Shown piece by piece: positions 1-8,369 of a DNA stretch of 64,000 nucleotides. The translations under genes were made by a program, and so were the position numbers. Under the pieces are notes generated by a model. It did not search any database, was not told where the DNA came from, and saw only the letters and a program-made list of their open reading frames with translations. This DNA is from Enterobacter vonholyi (lineage in GTDB: Bacteria > Pseudomonadota > Gammaproteobacteria > Enterobacterales > Enterobacteriaceae): NCBI RefSeq assembly GCF_008364555.1, contig NZ_VTUC01000001.1, forward strand, positions 395,754 to 459,753. Direction: 5' to 3'. Each line of letters starts with the position of its first letter. Positions within the stretch are counted from its first letter, which is position 1.

Positions 1-740
1 ATGAATGGTTGAAAATCTATGCTCCTGCAACCGTTTTAAGGCGTTTGGCCTTACTTTCTCATGTATTCAATGTTTCGCGGAAAGAATGGGGCATGGAGAG
101 CCTACTGAACCCCGTAGAGGCCATTCGCAAACCCCAACCCAAGAACTCCAGGACCAGACGCTTGGAAGCGCTGCCTGTAGTTTCTGAGAAAACCTGTGTT
201 ACGTCAGGAAAGGAAATAGCCAACGAGATCGAACATATCATCGCCGCAACACATTCATTAGTATTGCCAGCAATCATTCTTCTGGCGTTAGAGACAGCCA
301 TGCGCCGTAGCGAAATCGCAGAACTTCGATGGCGCTTTATTGATCTTGATCGGCGAGTTGCACATCTGCCGGATACTAAGAATGGTAATGCCCGCGATGT
401 CCCTTTATCAACGAAAGCCATTACGATACTGTCCAGTCTCAAGGAACATTCTAAGCCAGCTGCTGATAAGGTTTTTGATATGCGTGCAGACGCGATTACC
501 CGAGCTTTCGACCGAGCTGTAAAACGAGCCAGAGAACGATACGAGAAAACAAACTCATTATGTGATGAATCTTTCCTTAAAGATTTAAGATTTCATGACC
601 TTCGACATGAAGCAACATCTCGACTAGCTGAAATTTTCCCTATGCATGAACTAACCAAAATTACAGGACATAAAGATCCAAGAATGCTAATGCGGTATTA
701 TCATCCAAAAGCTGAAGATTTGGCGTTAAAGTTGAAATAA
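1..740 (+). CDS. Tyrosine recombinase (integrase), 5' end outside window
   Basis: Site-specific recombinase of the phage/island integrase family, which excises and integrates DNA through a 3'-phosphotyrosine intermediate. The reading frame is open through base 1, so the gene starts upstream; the TTG at 9 is not a credible start. The visible 240-odd residues hold the end of the core-binding domain and a full catalytic domain: Arg in AMRRSE (about residue 99 counting from base 9), Lys in TKNG, HDLRH (His196, Arg199), GHKD (His221) and the nucleophile Tyr230 in MRYYHP. All catalytic residues are intact, so the enzyme could be active. It lies about 24 kb from thrW, which is unusual for an integrase acting there; it may serve the far end of the island or belong to a second nested element. 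Confidence 0.9.
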   Translation, partial: EWLKIYAPATVLRRLALLSHVFNVSRKEWGMESLLNPVEAIRKPQPKNSRTRRLEALPVVSEKTCVTSGKEIANEIEHIIAATHSLVLPAIILLALETAMRRSEIAELRWRFIDLDRRVAHLPDTKNGNARDVPLSTKAITILSSLKEHSKPAADKVFDMRADAITRAFDRAVKRARERYEKTNSLCDESFLKDLRFHDLRHEATSRLAEIFPMHELTKITGHKDPRMLMRYYHPKAEDLALKLK

Positions 741-749
741 GGACGTTGT

Positions 750-1640
750 ATGGAATATAAAAATAAGTTGGTTGACGCATCACCCAAATTAAACAACCCT
801 CAACTATTGGCTATAATATACTTAATACCTTTTGGATACTTGATTGTAGAAAACCCATTATGGCTAGAAAATATATACATTGCCGCTCCAATTTTTCTAT
901 CATCTATAGCTTTATTAACCAGTGTATACATAGGATATCGTGATTTATTAAATAAAGTATTTAATAATACAGTGGTTAAGTGGGGCGTAACTGGCTTTAC
1001 ATATTCAGTATGCTTATGGATCGCAAAGTTTAAGCTTGACATAGCTTATGGTATAGCCCCAGAAAATCTTAATTACTCAACATTAGCTTATGCTTTCATG
1101 CTCTCATTTCCAATAGGAGCAATGATTTGTGCAACTACAGTCTATATATACATATTTTTGCGAGATGTATCCCCAGCAAAAATAGTAATATCCTCTATGA
1201 TTTCAGTATATATTGGAAACTTGGCTCAACATCATATACAGGTGAACAATCTTCCTGAAAAAATAATATTAATAGGACTCATAATTATGGCCCCCTATAA
1301 CATGGTCAATCTAGCCAGTTCATTAGTTATTAAAAGGAAATTTAATTTTAATCGTTTAGTATCAGGCTTATCCCTTTTTGCTGTGTCAGTTGCACTTTTT
1401 ATTATTAGCATGACAGCAATGAAATACATTGAAAGATTTCAAGAAAAGTTTATTTTTCTTGATGCAAGAACATCTACGATATGTGGTAGCCCAGAAAGCA
1501 AATCTCTTTATATTGAAAAAAATGAAAATCAGTGTTATAAAATATTAGGAAATAAATTCTCGGAGTTAAGACTAACTCTTGTAGATAAAAACATCCTGAA
1601 TATAAATAATAAGGGCACTTCAACTTATGAACAAAAATAA
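750..1640 (+). CDS. Hypothetical polytopic membrane protein
   Basis: Encodes 296 residues with about six or seven hydrophobic segments (roughly residues 18-38, 44-62, 75-95, 106-136, 145-165, 172-190 and 203-226), followed by a polar 70-residue C-terminal tail with two cysteines. I do not recognise the family. It starts 9 bases after the integrase stop and its last codons overlap the start of the next gene by 14 bases, so the two are probably translationally coupled. Composition is strongly AT-rich, unlike the block that begins at 1.85 kb. The coupling to a VbhA-like antitoxin suggests a toxin, toxin partner or surface-exclusion role, but nothing in the sequence proves this. Confidence 0.75.
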   Translation: MEYKNKLVDASPKLNNPQLLAIIYLIPFGYLIVENPLWLENIYIAAPIFLSSIALLTSVYIGYRDLLNKVFNNTVVKWGVTGFTYSVCLWIAKFKLDIAYGIAPENLNYSTLAYAFMLSFPIGAMICATTVYIYIFLRDVSPAKIVISSMISVYIGNLAQHHIQVNNLPEKIILIGLIIMAPYNMVNLASSLVIKRKFNFNRLVSGLSLFAVSVALFIISMTAMKYIERFQEKFIFLDARTSTICGSPESKSLYIEKNENQCYKILGNKFSELRLTLVDKNILNINNKGTSTYEQK

Positions 1641-1854
1641 CCCTGCTAATTCATTTTCTATAGAAGCAAGGAAAGAAGCTTTTCGGAGAGCTGAAGCCAG
1701 TCTTTTTTTATCAAGTAAAGATCCCAAAGGCTCCTCATTTTTCAATGAAATAAAAAGTAAGGTAATCAATGGAGAGCTAACCTATGAAGAGGCAAAGAGA
1801 GAAGTATTAAATTATCACATTGAACGATCTAAAAATAAAATTAAAAAAGGCTAA
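1627..1854 (+). CDS. Small VbhA-like antitoxin domain protein
   Basis: A 75-residue basic protein. Residues 12-66 follow the VbhA antitoxin pattern: an N-terminal helix rich in Arg/Ala/Glu (ARKEAFRRAEASL), a linker, then the hallmark end NGELTYEEAKREVL. VbhA proteins normally neutralise Fic AMP-transferases by inserting an (S/T)xxxE(G/N) helix into the ATP site. Here the matching stretch reads SLFLSS, so the inhibitory Glu is missing, and no Fic gene (HPFxxGNG) is nearby. The start overlaps the upstream membrane-protein gene by 14 bases. Either it is an orphan that has drifted, or it controls the membrane protein instead of a Fic enzyme. Family call moderate, function open. Confidence 0.55.
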   Translation: MNKNNPANSFSIEARKEAFRRAEASLFLSSKDPKGSSFFNEIKSKVINGELTYEEAKREVLNYHIERSKNKIKKG

Positions 1855-1956
1855 CATCCAGTTAGCTGTATTAGCTCAGGCTCGAACTGACAGTTTGCGT
1901 AGGCAAAATGCAACCAAATCTGACAGTCTGCTTTGAGCGAAAAGCGGACGCTGGTG
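1848..1956 (+). repeat. Left copy of ~100-bp inverted repeat bounding the cargo block
   Basis: Begins at the stop of the antitoxin gene with GGCTAAC. It then carries GTATTAGCTCA (1868-1878) and TGACAGTCTGCTTTGAGCG (1921-1939) followed by AAAAGCGGACG. The reverse complement of 15130-15230 shows the same blocks in the same order with similar spacing and scattered mismatches. The outer edge touches AT-rich island genes and the inner edge touches the GC-richer cargo. Confidence 0.6.
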
Positions 1957-1990
1957 TTATTTAAATAAATTCGACTTCTGTGCTTGTGCA

Positions 1991-2785
1991 CTAATCCAGG
2001 GAAGAGAAATATTGCGTCGGTGATTTACCCAGCGCTTTTCTGAACATCGTAATAAACGCACTTACCGAATCATACCCTAGAGTTCCGGCTACGCGCTGCA
2101 CGGGCTGACCTTCAGACAGATGGCTTAGTGCAATCATCAAATGCAGCTGCTGACGCCAGCGGCCAAAGCTCATTCCTGTCGCCTCTTTTATCAGCCTGGC
2201 CAGAGATCGCTCGCTGATGGCCAGATGAGCAGCCCATTGCTTTAACGTTCGCCGGTCATCTGGCTCATTAAAGAGTGCCTCAGCCATAATCCGGATTTTA
2301 GGATGATCTGATACAGGAAGATGGAGTGCTTCGACCGGCACATCCGGAATATGCTCCAGCAGCACCGCTGCAAGCCTGGCGGTTTTACTGTCAGGAGAAT
2401 AAGTATGTTCCTGCTCTGCAAGATACAGAACAAGCTCGCGGACCAGAGGTGTAACCGCTATGGTACAGCAAATTTCCGGCATCGCTGCTGCGCCGGGCTC
2501 GATGAATAAAAAGCACGTATCTGCATTCTTCGTGATCCGGCAACGGTGCGGGATCTCTCCCGGAACCCAGACGGCATGCCCCGGTGGAACAAGCCACAGC
2601 GCATCGTCAACCTCACAGCGCACTGCACCGCGCATAGAGAGAATAAGTTGCCCCTTGCGATGAGCGTGCGGACGCTGCCCGGCATACTCGCCTGACGATG
2701 ATACATGCAGGGCGATAGCGGCCTGACTGAAATCATCGGCATTAAACTCTTCCGGTGAGGTCACCGGTTTTTTATTAACTGGCAT
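1991..2785 (-). CDS. AraC-family regulator, NimR-like
   Basis: A 264-residue transcription factor: an N-terminal cupin sensor domain (HAHRKGQL near residue 40, PPGHAVWVPGEIPH near 67-80) and a C-terminal AraC/XylS double helix-turn-helix (about 165-262, ending with FRKALGKSPTQYF). It is divergent from a NimT-type transporter 87 bp away, the arrangement of E. coli nimR-nimT (yeaM-yeaN), where NimR represses the exporter of 2-nitroimidazole. By analogy it probably controls that neighbour from the shared intergenic region. It may be a paralogue with a different ligand, so no symbol is given. Confidence 0.85.
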   Translation of the reverse strand: MPVNKKPVTSPEEFNADDFSQAAIALHVSSSGEYAGQRPHAHRKGQLILSMRGAVRCEVDDALWLVPPGHAVWVPGEIPHRCRITKNADTCFLFIEPGAAAMPEICCTIAVTPLVRELVLYLAEQEHTYSPDSKTARLAAVLLEHIPDVPVEALHLPVSDHPKIRIMAEALFNEPDDRRTLKQWAAHLAISERSLARLIKEATGMSFGRWRQQLHLMIALSHLSEGQPVQRVAGTLGYDSVSAFITMFRKALGKSPTQYFSSLD

Positions 2786-2872
2786 GATTTAGCTATATGT
2801 TGTCAGATTATCTATATTCTGTAACTCATGCGTCCTTTAAAGTCTTTCTTTTTTTCAGAGAAAGCAAAACTT

Positions 2873-4063
2873 ATGTCCCACACGACGAACAAGTGGTCTT
2901 CAATCATACTTGTGATCGGCATTCTTTTTATTGCCATTAACCTGCGTGTTCCTTTTACCGCTATCGCACCCGTTTTAGAGTCCATTCGCCATGATTTTGG
3001 GCTGAGTATCACAGCCGTTGGGTTGCTTAACTCGCTGCCTTTACTGGCCTTTGCCGCCTTTTCTCCACTGAGCGCATCGATTTCCCGCAAGTATGGCCTG
3101 GAACGCACCCTTTTTGGTGCCCTGGTCGTGATTTCAGCGGGGATTCTGCTTCGCTCAACAGACAGCGTCTGGGCGCTTTATGGCGGAACAGTATTAATTG
3201 GTATCGGGATTGCCCTGGGCAATGTCCTGCTGCCTGGCCTGATTAAACGTGACTTTTCCGGAAACGTGGCTTCAGTGACGGGAGCATATTCCATCACCAT
3301 GGGCACCGCTGGCGCTATCGGCTCTACCATTGTCATTCCTCTGACGCAGAGCTGGGGCTGGAACATCGCGTTAGCTATGTTGGTTATTGCACCGCTCCTT
3401 GCGATGCTTTTATGGTTGCCGCAGTTGAAGAAAAAGCATCAATTGCCAGTAGCAGGTGAGAAAAAAGCAGCGACCGTTGCGGTCTGGCGCTCGTCTCTGG
3501 CGTGGCAGGTCACCATGTTTATGGGCTTGAATGCGATGCCCTTTTATGTTGCGGTCGGCTGGCTGCCAGTCATTCTGACAGGCAGTGGGCTATCCTCAGC
3601 TCAGGCTGGTGAGGTACATGGCATCCTTCAGCTCACCACCGCTATTCCCGGCTTAATTCTGGCAGCCACGCTGCGTCGTCTTAACGATCAGAAATTAGCC
3701 GCTGCTGGTGTCAGCCTTTTAACCGCAGTATCCTTTATTGGCATCCTTTATTTGCCAAATCTGGCGATGCTGTGGGCTGCACTCCTCGGCTTCGGCTCGG
3801 GTGCCAGCATGATGCTGGGTCTGACCTTCATCGGGTTGCGCACTACAAACGCGGGTGATGCTGCCGCGCTGTCAGGCATGGCGCAGAGTATCGGTTATCT
3901 GATGGCGGCGATGGGACCGCTATTGCTGGGTAAAGTACAGGAGTTGTCCGGAGGCTGGACCGTACCATTACTGATGACCACAGCAATCTCAGTTGCAGGA
4001 GCCTGCACCGGAATGGCTGCCGGACGAGATGTACACCTGGAACCTGTACAGCAGCCGGGCTGA
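2873..4063 (+). CDS. CynX/NimT-family MFS transporter
   Basis: Inner-membrane major facilitator with about 12 membrane spans, 396 residues from the ATG at 2873. That start gives MSHTTNK and matches the family N-terminus; the earlier ATG at 2828 adds 15 residues and has no ribosome site. The segment GIALGNVLLPGLIKRDF, the downstream TGAYS and the late GLTFIGLR motif are nearly identical to E. coli NimT, which exports 2-nitroimidazole. Related CynX proteins are linked to cyanate. Divergent from a NimR-like regulator, so probably induced by its substrate. A degraded nitroreductase gene just downstream fits a nitro-compound theme. Confidence 0.85.
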   Translation: MSHTTNKWSSIILVIGILFIAINLRVPFTAIAPVLESIRHDFGLSITAVGLLNSLPLLAFAAFSPLSASISRKYGLERTLFGALVVISAGILLRSTDSVWALYGGTVLIGIGIALGNVLLPGLIKRDFSGNVASVTGAYSITMGTAGAIGSTIVIPLTQSWGWNIALAMLVIAPLLAMLLWLPQLKKKHQLPVAGEKKAATVAVWRSSLAWQVTMFMGLNAMPFYVAVGWLPVILTGSGLSSAQAGEVHGILQLTTAIPGLILAATLRRLNDQKLAAAGVSLLTAVSFIGILYLPNLAMLWAALLGFGSGASMMLGLTFIGLRTTNAGDAAALSGMAQSIGYLMAAMGPLLLGKVQELSGGWTVPLLMTTAISVAGACTGMAAGRDVHLEPVQQPG

Positions 4064-4215
4064 ATGGGCTTACACTGGAGGGTACCAGCTGAACTTCTAA
4101 AGCGGATGCTTTCCATTGAGGTTCTGAAGCGTCTTAATAGTACCGGAGCCATCTGTACTATCCCGATGAGCGGACTTTTCGGTGAAAAGGCCGTTCAGGG
4201 CGAGCGTAACATTCA

Positions 4216-4244
4216 GCGGCCGCCCTGAAACTCAGGGCGGCCGC
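4216..4244. terminator. Perfect 13-bp stem-loop downstream of the transporter
   Basis: Arms GCGGCCGCCCTGA and TCAGGGCGGCCGC flank a three-base loop. No T-run follows on either strand, so it is either a weak terminator or a 3' stabilising hairpin between the transporter (+) and the nitroreductase remnant (-). Confidence 0.5.
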
Positions 4245-4271
4245 GGTCAGTAATAATATAATAAGAAAGCC

Positions 4272-4585
4272 TCAGGATTGTTTGGCAACGATGAATCGCT
4301 TTTCATCACCCATAAAGGCTTTTTCACTGGCGGGTGAAAGGATAGCACCGAAATTCATGTGCGCGGAGTTTCAATGATGGAGGAACATTCCACTCAGTGC
4401 GAATATCTTCATCGATCAGAGGATTATAATGCTGCAGGTTGGCACCAATTCCTTTTTCAACCAGCGCCAGCCAGACCGCATACTGAGCGATAGCTGTGCT
4501 GTGCCGGGAAATTGTCCGCATAGGCCGCAAACTGCTCCTGTTGTGACTTGACAACATACTGATCCTCGAAAAAAGTATTGAGCCG
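4272..4585 (-). pseudogene. Nitroreductase family remnant (frameshifted, 5' half missing)
   Basis: Read on the minus strand in three consecutive frames, the segment gives a coherent C-terminal half of an oxygen-insensitive NAD(P)H nitroreductase. It starts FFEDQYVVKSQQEQFAAYAD, shifts frame near 4500 into IAQYAVWLALVEKGIGANLQ and HYNPLIDE, shifts again near 4335 and ends with EKAFMGDEKRFIVAKQS and a TGA. The family is about 200 residues; the first half is gone and the break at about 4585 abuts an HxlR remnant on the other strand. Non-functional. Its loss next to a NimT-like exporter suggests an earlier nitro-compound module. Confidence 0.8.
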
Positions 4586-4591
4586 GCAGCC

Positions 4592-4763
4592 GCTGCAAAC
4601 CCGTCTATTTTATCTGAGGTGCCGGAGAAACGTTCTAAAGGAACTTGAAAGCAGGAATCTTGTTACGCGCACTGTCTTTCGAGAAGTACCGCCCAAAGTC
4701 GAAAATGCACTCGCGGAACTGGGAACGTCCCTCATGCAGCGAATGAACTCAACCGGTGGGTAG
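4592..4763 (+). pseudogene. HxlR-family regulator remnant (C-terminal part only)
   Basis: The frame to the TAG at 4761 gives VLKELESRNLVTRTVFREV followed by PPKVENALAELGTSL, the recognition-helix wing and C-terminus of an HxlR winged-helix regulator; the intact HxlR gene at 13373-13807 has the equivalent LRQLERDGLVIRHDF. The N-terminal half is missing. HxlR regulators are often divergent from the nitroreductase they control, so one deletion through the shared promoter explains both broken genes. Confidence 0.7.
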
Positions 4764-4999
4764 AACAAAACTGTCACTTTCTGATTAAAGCCACTGATCC
4801 TTCCCTGTGACATGCCATTGTTCATTGATGAGTGCTACGGGCTAACAGGAGCATATAAGAATGCAGGGTGCGGGCGCCGAAAAGCGGCGTCCCCTGCTGG
4901 CTCAGAGGCGACATCGCCTGTTGGCCATGAGGGAACAGAAAGGCATGTTAACAACCAGCCCCTGCATTTTACTGTATCAGTACAAGCAGTACTCGCGTA

Positions 5000-5572
5000 T
5001 TAGTCTTTGCCCGGACCATGGTCAAACCGGGTTCCTTTGCCAATGGCATAAAACTGTCCCCCGGCGACATAATGTATGGTTCGTAATTCGTCAGGTGCTT
5101 CATCAAATATCCAGTGCCCATTGCGAAAAACCCGATCGTCACTCCACGCGCCGGCAATTTCTCCCATAAACAGATTATGTTCCAGCTCATATGCCGCGTT
5201 AGGTATCACATTACATACAAGCCAGCCAGCACAGCCCTCTACCAGCGGAACATCGAATTCTTTCAGGTAGAACATCGGTATTTTATGATTCTTGTCAGGC
5301 CTGTCACGGTAGCTGTGTTCACCTGCGTACAAAACGGTTTCCATCTGGCTGACTACAGGTATCTGTACGGCAAACAGACCACTTTCTTCCACCAATCGAC
5401 GGGTGTAAGCCTGCGGACTGATATACGCCATGACTTTATTGATTCCTACCAGACTCACCCATGCGGCGGCCATCACATTGGCATTACCATTATGCTTAGC
5501 GGAAATCATTGTAGTAGGGCCGACCTGCAATAATCGGTATGCTTTATTCAGTTCAACTGGCTGTAAAGACAC
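5000..5572 (-). CDS. Flavin reductase family (FMN-binding) protein
   Basis: About 190 residues of the flavin-reductase-like split-barrel fold, which binds FMN and uses NAD(P)H to reduce flavins or a substrate. The GTG start at 5572 (MSLQPVELNKAYRLLQVGP) sits 7 bases after AAGGAG and matches family N-termini; upstream ATGs have no such site. GPTTMISAKHNGNANVMAAAW is the FMN phosphate-binding region. First protein-level partner of a minus-strand set with an NAD(P)H oxidoreductase and an aldo/keto reductase. Physiological substrate unknown. Confidence 0.8.
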   Translation of the reverse strand: MSLQPVELNKAYRLLQVGPTTMISAKHNGNANVMAAAWVSLVGINKVMAYISPQAYTRRLVEESGLFAVQIPVVSQMETVLYAGEHSYRDRPDKNHKIPMFYLKEFDVPLVEGCAGWLVCNVIPNAAYELEHNLFMGEIAGAWSDDRVFRNGHWIFDEAPDELRTIHYVAGGQFYAIGKGTRFDHGPGKD

Positions 5573-5665
5573 AGGATTTCTCCTTCCCATTGATAAAAAA
5601 TGTGCCGTTAACGGCAACGGCACATTTGAGGGCGTGTTAAAACACTGATGGTCGCCCGAAGGTAA

Positions 5666-6181
5666 TCAGGCTAATACCGTTTTATATTGTTCGACCTGAG
5701 CTGCGATTTCTTCGTCAGTTATCGTCGCGCTTCCGCCTGTAATAAACGGCTTGATGTAGTTCATACCCAGATACCCGGAGATGGTTTCAAAAGACAGCAG
5801 GTACTCGCCTACCGTATGTCCGGCAGCGCCATCAGGCTGATAGGCAGACTCTGCACCACCAAGCGAAACGGCCAGCATGAGTTGCTTGTCGCGCAGCGCC
5901 TGTGTTTCTCCACCATGTGACCAGCCGTACGTCAGTACATCGTCAAGCCACTGTTTAAGAAGTGGCGGCGTGCTGTACCACTGCATAGGAAACTGCAGCA
6001 CGATACGATCCGTCTTTTCCAGTGCAGCCTGTTCAGCGGCCACGTCGATTTTGCCATCCGGATACTGGTCATACAGATAACGCACTTCAACGTCGGTCAG
6101 TGATGCTGCACCTTTTGCCAGGGCTGAGTTTACCCGTGACTGATTAATGTTGGGGTGGGTAACAAATACAGTTGTTTTCAT
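5666..6181 (-). CDS. NAD(P)H-dependent oxidoreductase (flavodoxin-like, KefF/YwrO type)
   Basis: 171 residues with a flavodoxin-2 fold: THPNINQSRVN at the N-terminal flavin phosphate loop, LQFPMQWYSTPPLLKQWLD (about 64-82) at the isoalloxazine site and the YGWSHGG loop. Homologues are two-electron quinone or nitro reductases and the KefF ancillary subunit. No KefC-type antiporter is nearby, so a detoxifying quinone reductase is more likely. Lies 17 bases from the aldo/keto reductase and 93 bases from the flavin reductase on the same strand, probably one operon. Confidence 0.85.
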   Translation of the reverse strand: MKTTVFVTHPNINQSRVNSALAKGAASLTDVEVRYLYDQYPDGKIDVAAEQAALEKTDRIVLQFPMQWYSTPPLLKQWLDDVLTYGWSHGGETQALRDKQLMLAVSLGGAESAYQPDGAAGHTVGEYLLSFETISGYLGMNYIKPFITGGSATITDEEIAAQVEQYKTVLA

Positions 6182-6197
6182 GTCGATCTCTTATTTT

Positions 6198-7163
6198 TCA
6201 GAAGAATGTTTCGTCAATTTCAAGCCGGGATAAAGCTTCATTGATATCATTTAATTCAGCGTCACTGAGCTGAACGTTTGCGGCGTGAAAATTCTCTTCG
6301 AGCCGGTGTAATTTCGTTGTTCCCGGGATCGGTACGATGTAAGGCTTCTGAGCCAGCTCCCAGGCAAGAACAATCTGTGCTGAAGTTGCGTTGTTTCTTT
6401 CCGCGATTTGAGCAATCAAATCCAGTAGCGCCTGGTTATTTTCCATTACTTCAGGTTTGAAGCGCCCCATCATGCCCCGGTAATCGCCTTCCCCGTAAGT
6501 TGTATCAGCGGTAACCTGACCACTCAGGAATCCATTACCCAGCGGGCTGTAGGCCATAAAGCCAATATCAAGTTCATCGCAGACTTTGAACAAATCCTGC
6601 TCAGGTTTACGCCACATCATTGAATACTGGTCTTCGACTGCGGTGACCGGGCAGATCGCATGAGCCCGGCGAATATAAGATACGGGCGCATTGGATAAGC
6701 CCCAGTACTTAATTTTCCCCTCCGCGATCAGCTCTTTCATTAATCCCGCCACCACTTCCGGCTCAACTTTTGGGTCGACACGATGCTGATAAAACAGGTC
6801 GATATGGTCGGTTTGCAGGCGACTGAGTGAACCTTCCAGTTGCTCTCTGACAGACGCCGGACGGCTGTCTAATACCGGCACCAGCTGTCCATCAATGTTT
6901 TCCATTCCGGTCACGCCGAATTTGGTCGCGATGATAACGTTGTCCCTGTGTTTGCTGAGCGCAACACCCAGCAGTTCTTCGTTTTCAAATCCGTAAATGG
7001 GGGCAGTGTCGAAAAGGTTGCAGCCCAGTTCTACAGCCTTGTCTATCAGCTCTGTTCGCTCACGGATTTCAACTGAATAGCCATAGCCATGGTCCATGCC
7101 CATGCACCCCAGTCCCATTTCCGAGACATGAAGCCCCTGGCTACCTAACCTTCTCATTTTCAT
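6198..7163 (-). CDS. Aldo/keto reductase
   Basis: 321-residue (beta/alpha)8 NADPH-dependent carbonyl reductase. The tetrad is visible: Asp and Tyr in FDTAPIYG (about 52-59), Lys in ATKFG (about 80-84) and His in YQHRVDP (about 125). The C-terminal cofactor motif is IPGTTKLHRLEEN. Closest in style to the YajO/AKR13-like general aldehyde reductases. Divergent from a LysR gene over a 113-bp gap, so probably under its control, with the two downstream flavoenzyme genes in the same transcript. Confidence 0.9.
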   Translation of the reverse strand: MKMRRLGSQGLHVSEMGLGCMGMDHGYGYSVEIRERTELIDKAVELGCNLFDTAPIYGFENEELLGVALSKHRDNVIIATKFGVTGMENIDGQLVPVLDSRPASVREQLEGSLSRLQTDHIDLFYQHRVDPKVEPEVVAGLMKELIAEGKIKYWGLSNAPVSYIRRAHAICPVTAVEDQYSMMWRKPEQDLFKVCDELDIGFMAYSPLGNGFLSGQVTADTTYGEGDYRGMMGRFKPEVMENNQALLDLIAQIAERNNATSAQIVLAWELAQKPYIVPIPGTTKLHRLEENFHAANVQLSDAELNDINEALSRLEIDETFF

Positions 7164-7276
7164 GATTATTTAACCCTTTTTTAAAGCATTTCTGATTCTG
7201 AGACGTGCAGTATACGGCTGGATTTGTTGCTGAAAAATTGTTAATTTAGAAAGTCAGAATTGCTAAAACCACAATA

Positions 7277-8173
7277 ATGATGAATAAACTTGATGCGCTG
7301 AAATTTTTTGTTGCCGCTGCAGAAACGATGAACTTTCGTGAAGCAGCAGTCAGACTGGCCATTTCCCCTTCAGTGGTGACGCGGACTATTGCCGAGCTGG
7401 AAAATCAGCTCGGCGAGCCACTTTTTAAGCGGAATACCCGATCAATTGTGCTGACCAGCTTTGGTGAGCTTTTTCTGCCGAAGGCTATGCGGCTGCTTGA
7501 AGACTCAGAGGCCCTTTTTCAGACGGCCCGAGATGACAATGACATGAAGGGAGTTGTGAGGATCACGTTATTCCGGTTTCCCGGTCACGAGCAGGTGTTA
7601 TATGAGCTTCTTACCTCCCTCGATCCTTATCCTGAGCTGTTTATAGACTGGCGGTTAGACATGATGAAGCTGGATACTGTTCAGAACCGCATTGACATGG
7701 GGATCCGTATAGAGCGGGAGCCAAACCCGAATTTTATCGTCAGGCCCATTACGCTGGTTCATCACGCACTGATGACATCACCCGGGCTCATTGAGAAGCT
7801 GGGCGCGCCGGAAAATTTCGAAGATCTGCGCCAGCGCTATCCTTTCAGTGGCCTGCTAAATCCTGAAACCGGAAAAGTATTCGAATATATGCTCGATGGC
7901 GTTGATACTTTTGTACCGCGCCACCTGGAGTTTTTTACCACCGACTCCCAGTCTGAGATCCAGGCTGCGTTAGCCGGTAAAGCTGTCATTCAGTCTAGTA
8001 ATCTGGCCTGCAGGAAATACCTTGAAGACGGCAGGCTGGTCAATGTCCTGCCCGAACTGAAACTGGAAACCTGGCAGCTTTATCTTTACCGGCCCTACCA
8101 GACCCTGGTACCGCAGCGCATCAGGACCGTTTTTCACATCCTTGAAAGTATTTTACTCAGACACTTCAGTTGA
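7277..8173 (+). CDS. LysR-family transcriptional regulator
   Basis: 298 residues: an N-terminal winged helix (MNKLDALKFFVAAAETMNF, then SPSVVTRTIAELENQLGEPL) and a periplasmic-binding-like effector domain. Start at 7277 or the adjoining ATG at 7280. It is transcribed divergently from the aldo/keto reductase, the classic LysR layout, and probably activates that operon in response to a reactive carbonyl or quinone. Effector not deducible. Confidence 0.88.
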   Translation: MMNKLDALKFFVAAAETMNFREAAVRLAISPSVVTRTIAELENQLGEPLFKRNTRSIVLTSFGELFLPKAMRLLEDSEALFQTARDDNDMKGVVRITLFRFPGHEQVLYELLTSLDPYPELFIDWRLDMMKLDTVQNRIDMGIRIEREPNPNFIVRPITLVHHALMTSPGLIEKLGAPENFEDLRQRYPFSGLLNPETGKVFEYMLDGVDTFVPRHLEFFTTDSQSEIQAALAGKAVIQSSNLACRKYLEDGRLVNVLPELKLETWQLYLYRPYQTLVPQRIRTVFHILESILLRHFS

Positions 8174-8369
8174 AAGCGGGCCCGGATTTGGCTGGCGCTC
8201 TTAGCCGGCGTCCTCCATAAAACGGAGATGTGAATTTTTGAGTACAATCTTTCTGCGGGAAGTCGCTGCTCCGGGATGCTCTTACCCGTAGAAACAAAGT
8301 CTGCCGTTCTTTCAGGGGGCCTGAATACTGGCGACTTTTAATGTGCAACGGGGAGCTGTGACAGGCGTA

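Noticed and set aside
1848..1956. Inverted repeat considered as an integron attC site
   Set aside because: GGCTAAC does not fit the RYYYAAC consensus, and there is no paired L/R box structure or integron integrase.
4764..4999. Gap before the flavin reductase, read for a further gene or IS remnant
   Set aside because: Only short frames without ribosome sites or recognisable motifs; no inverted-repeat ends.
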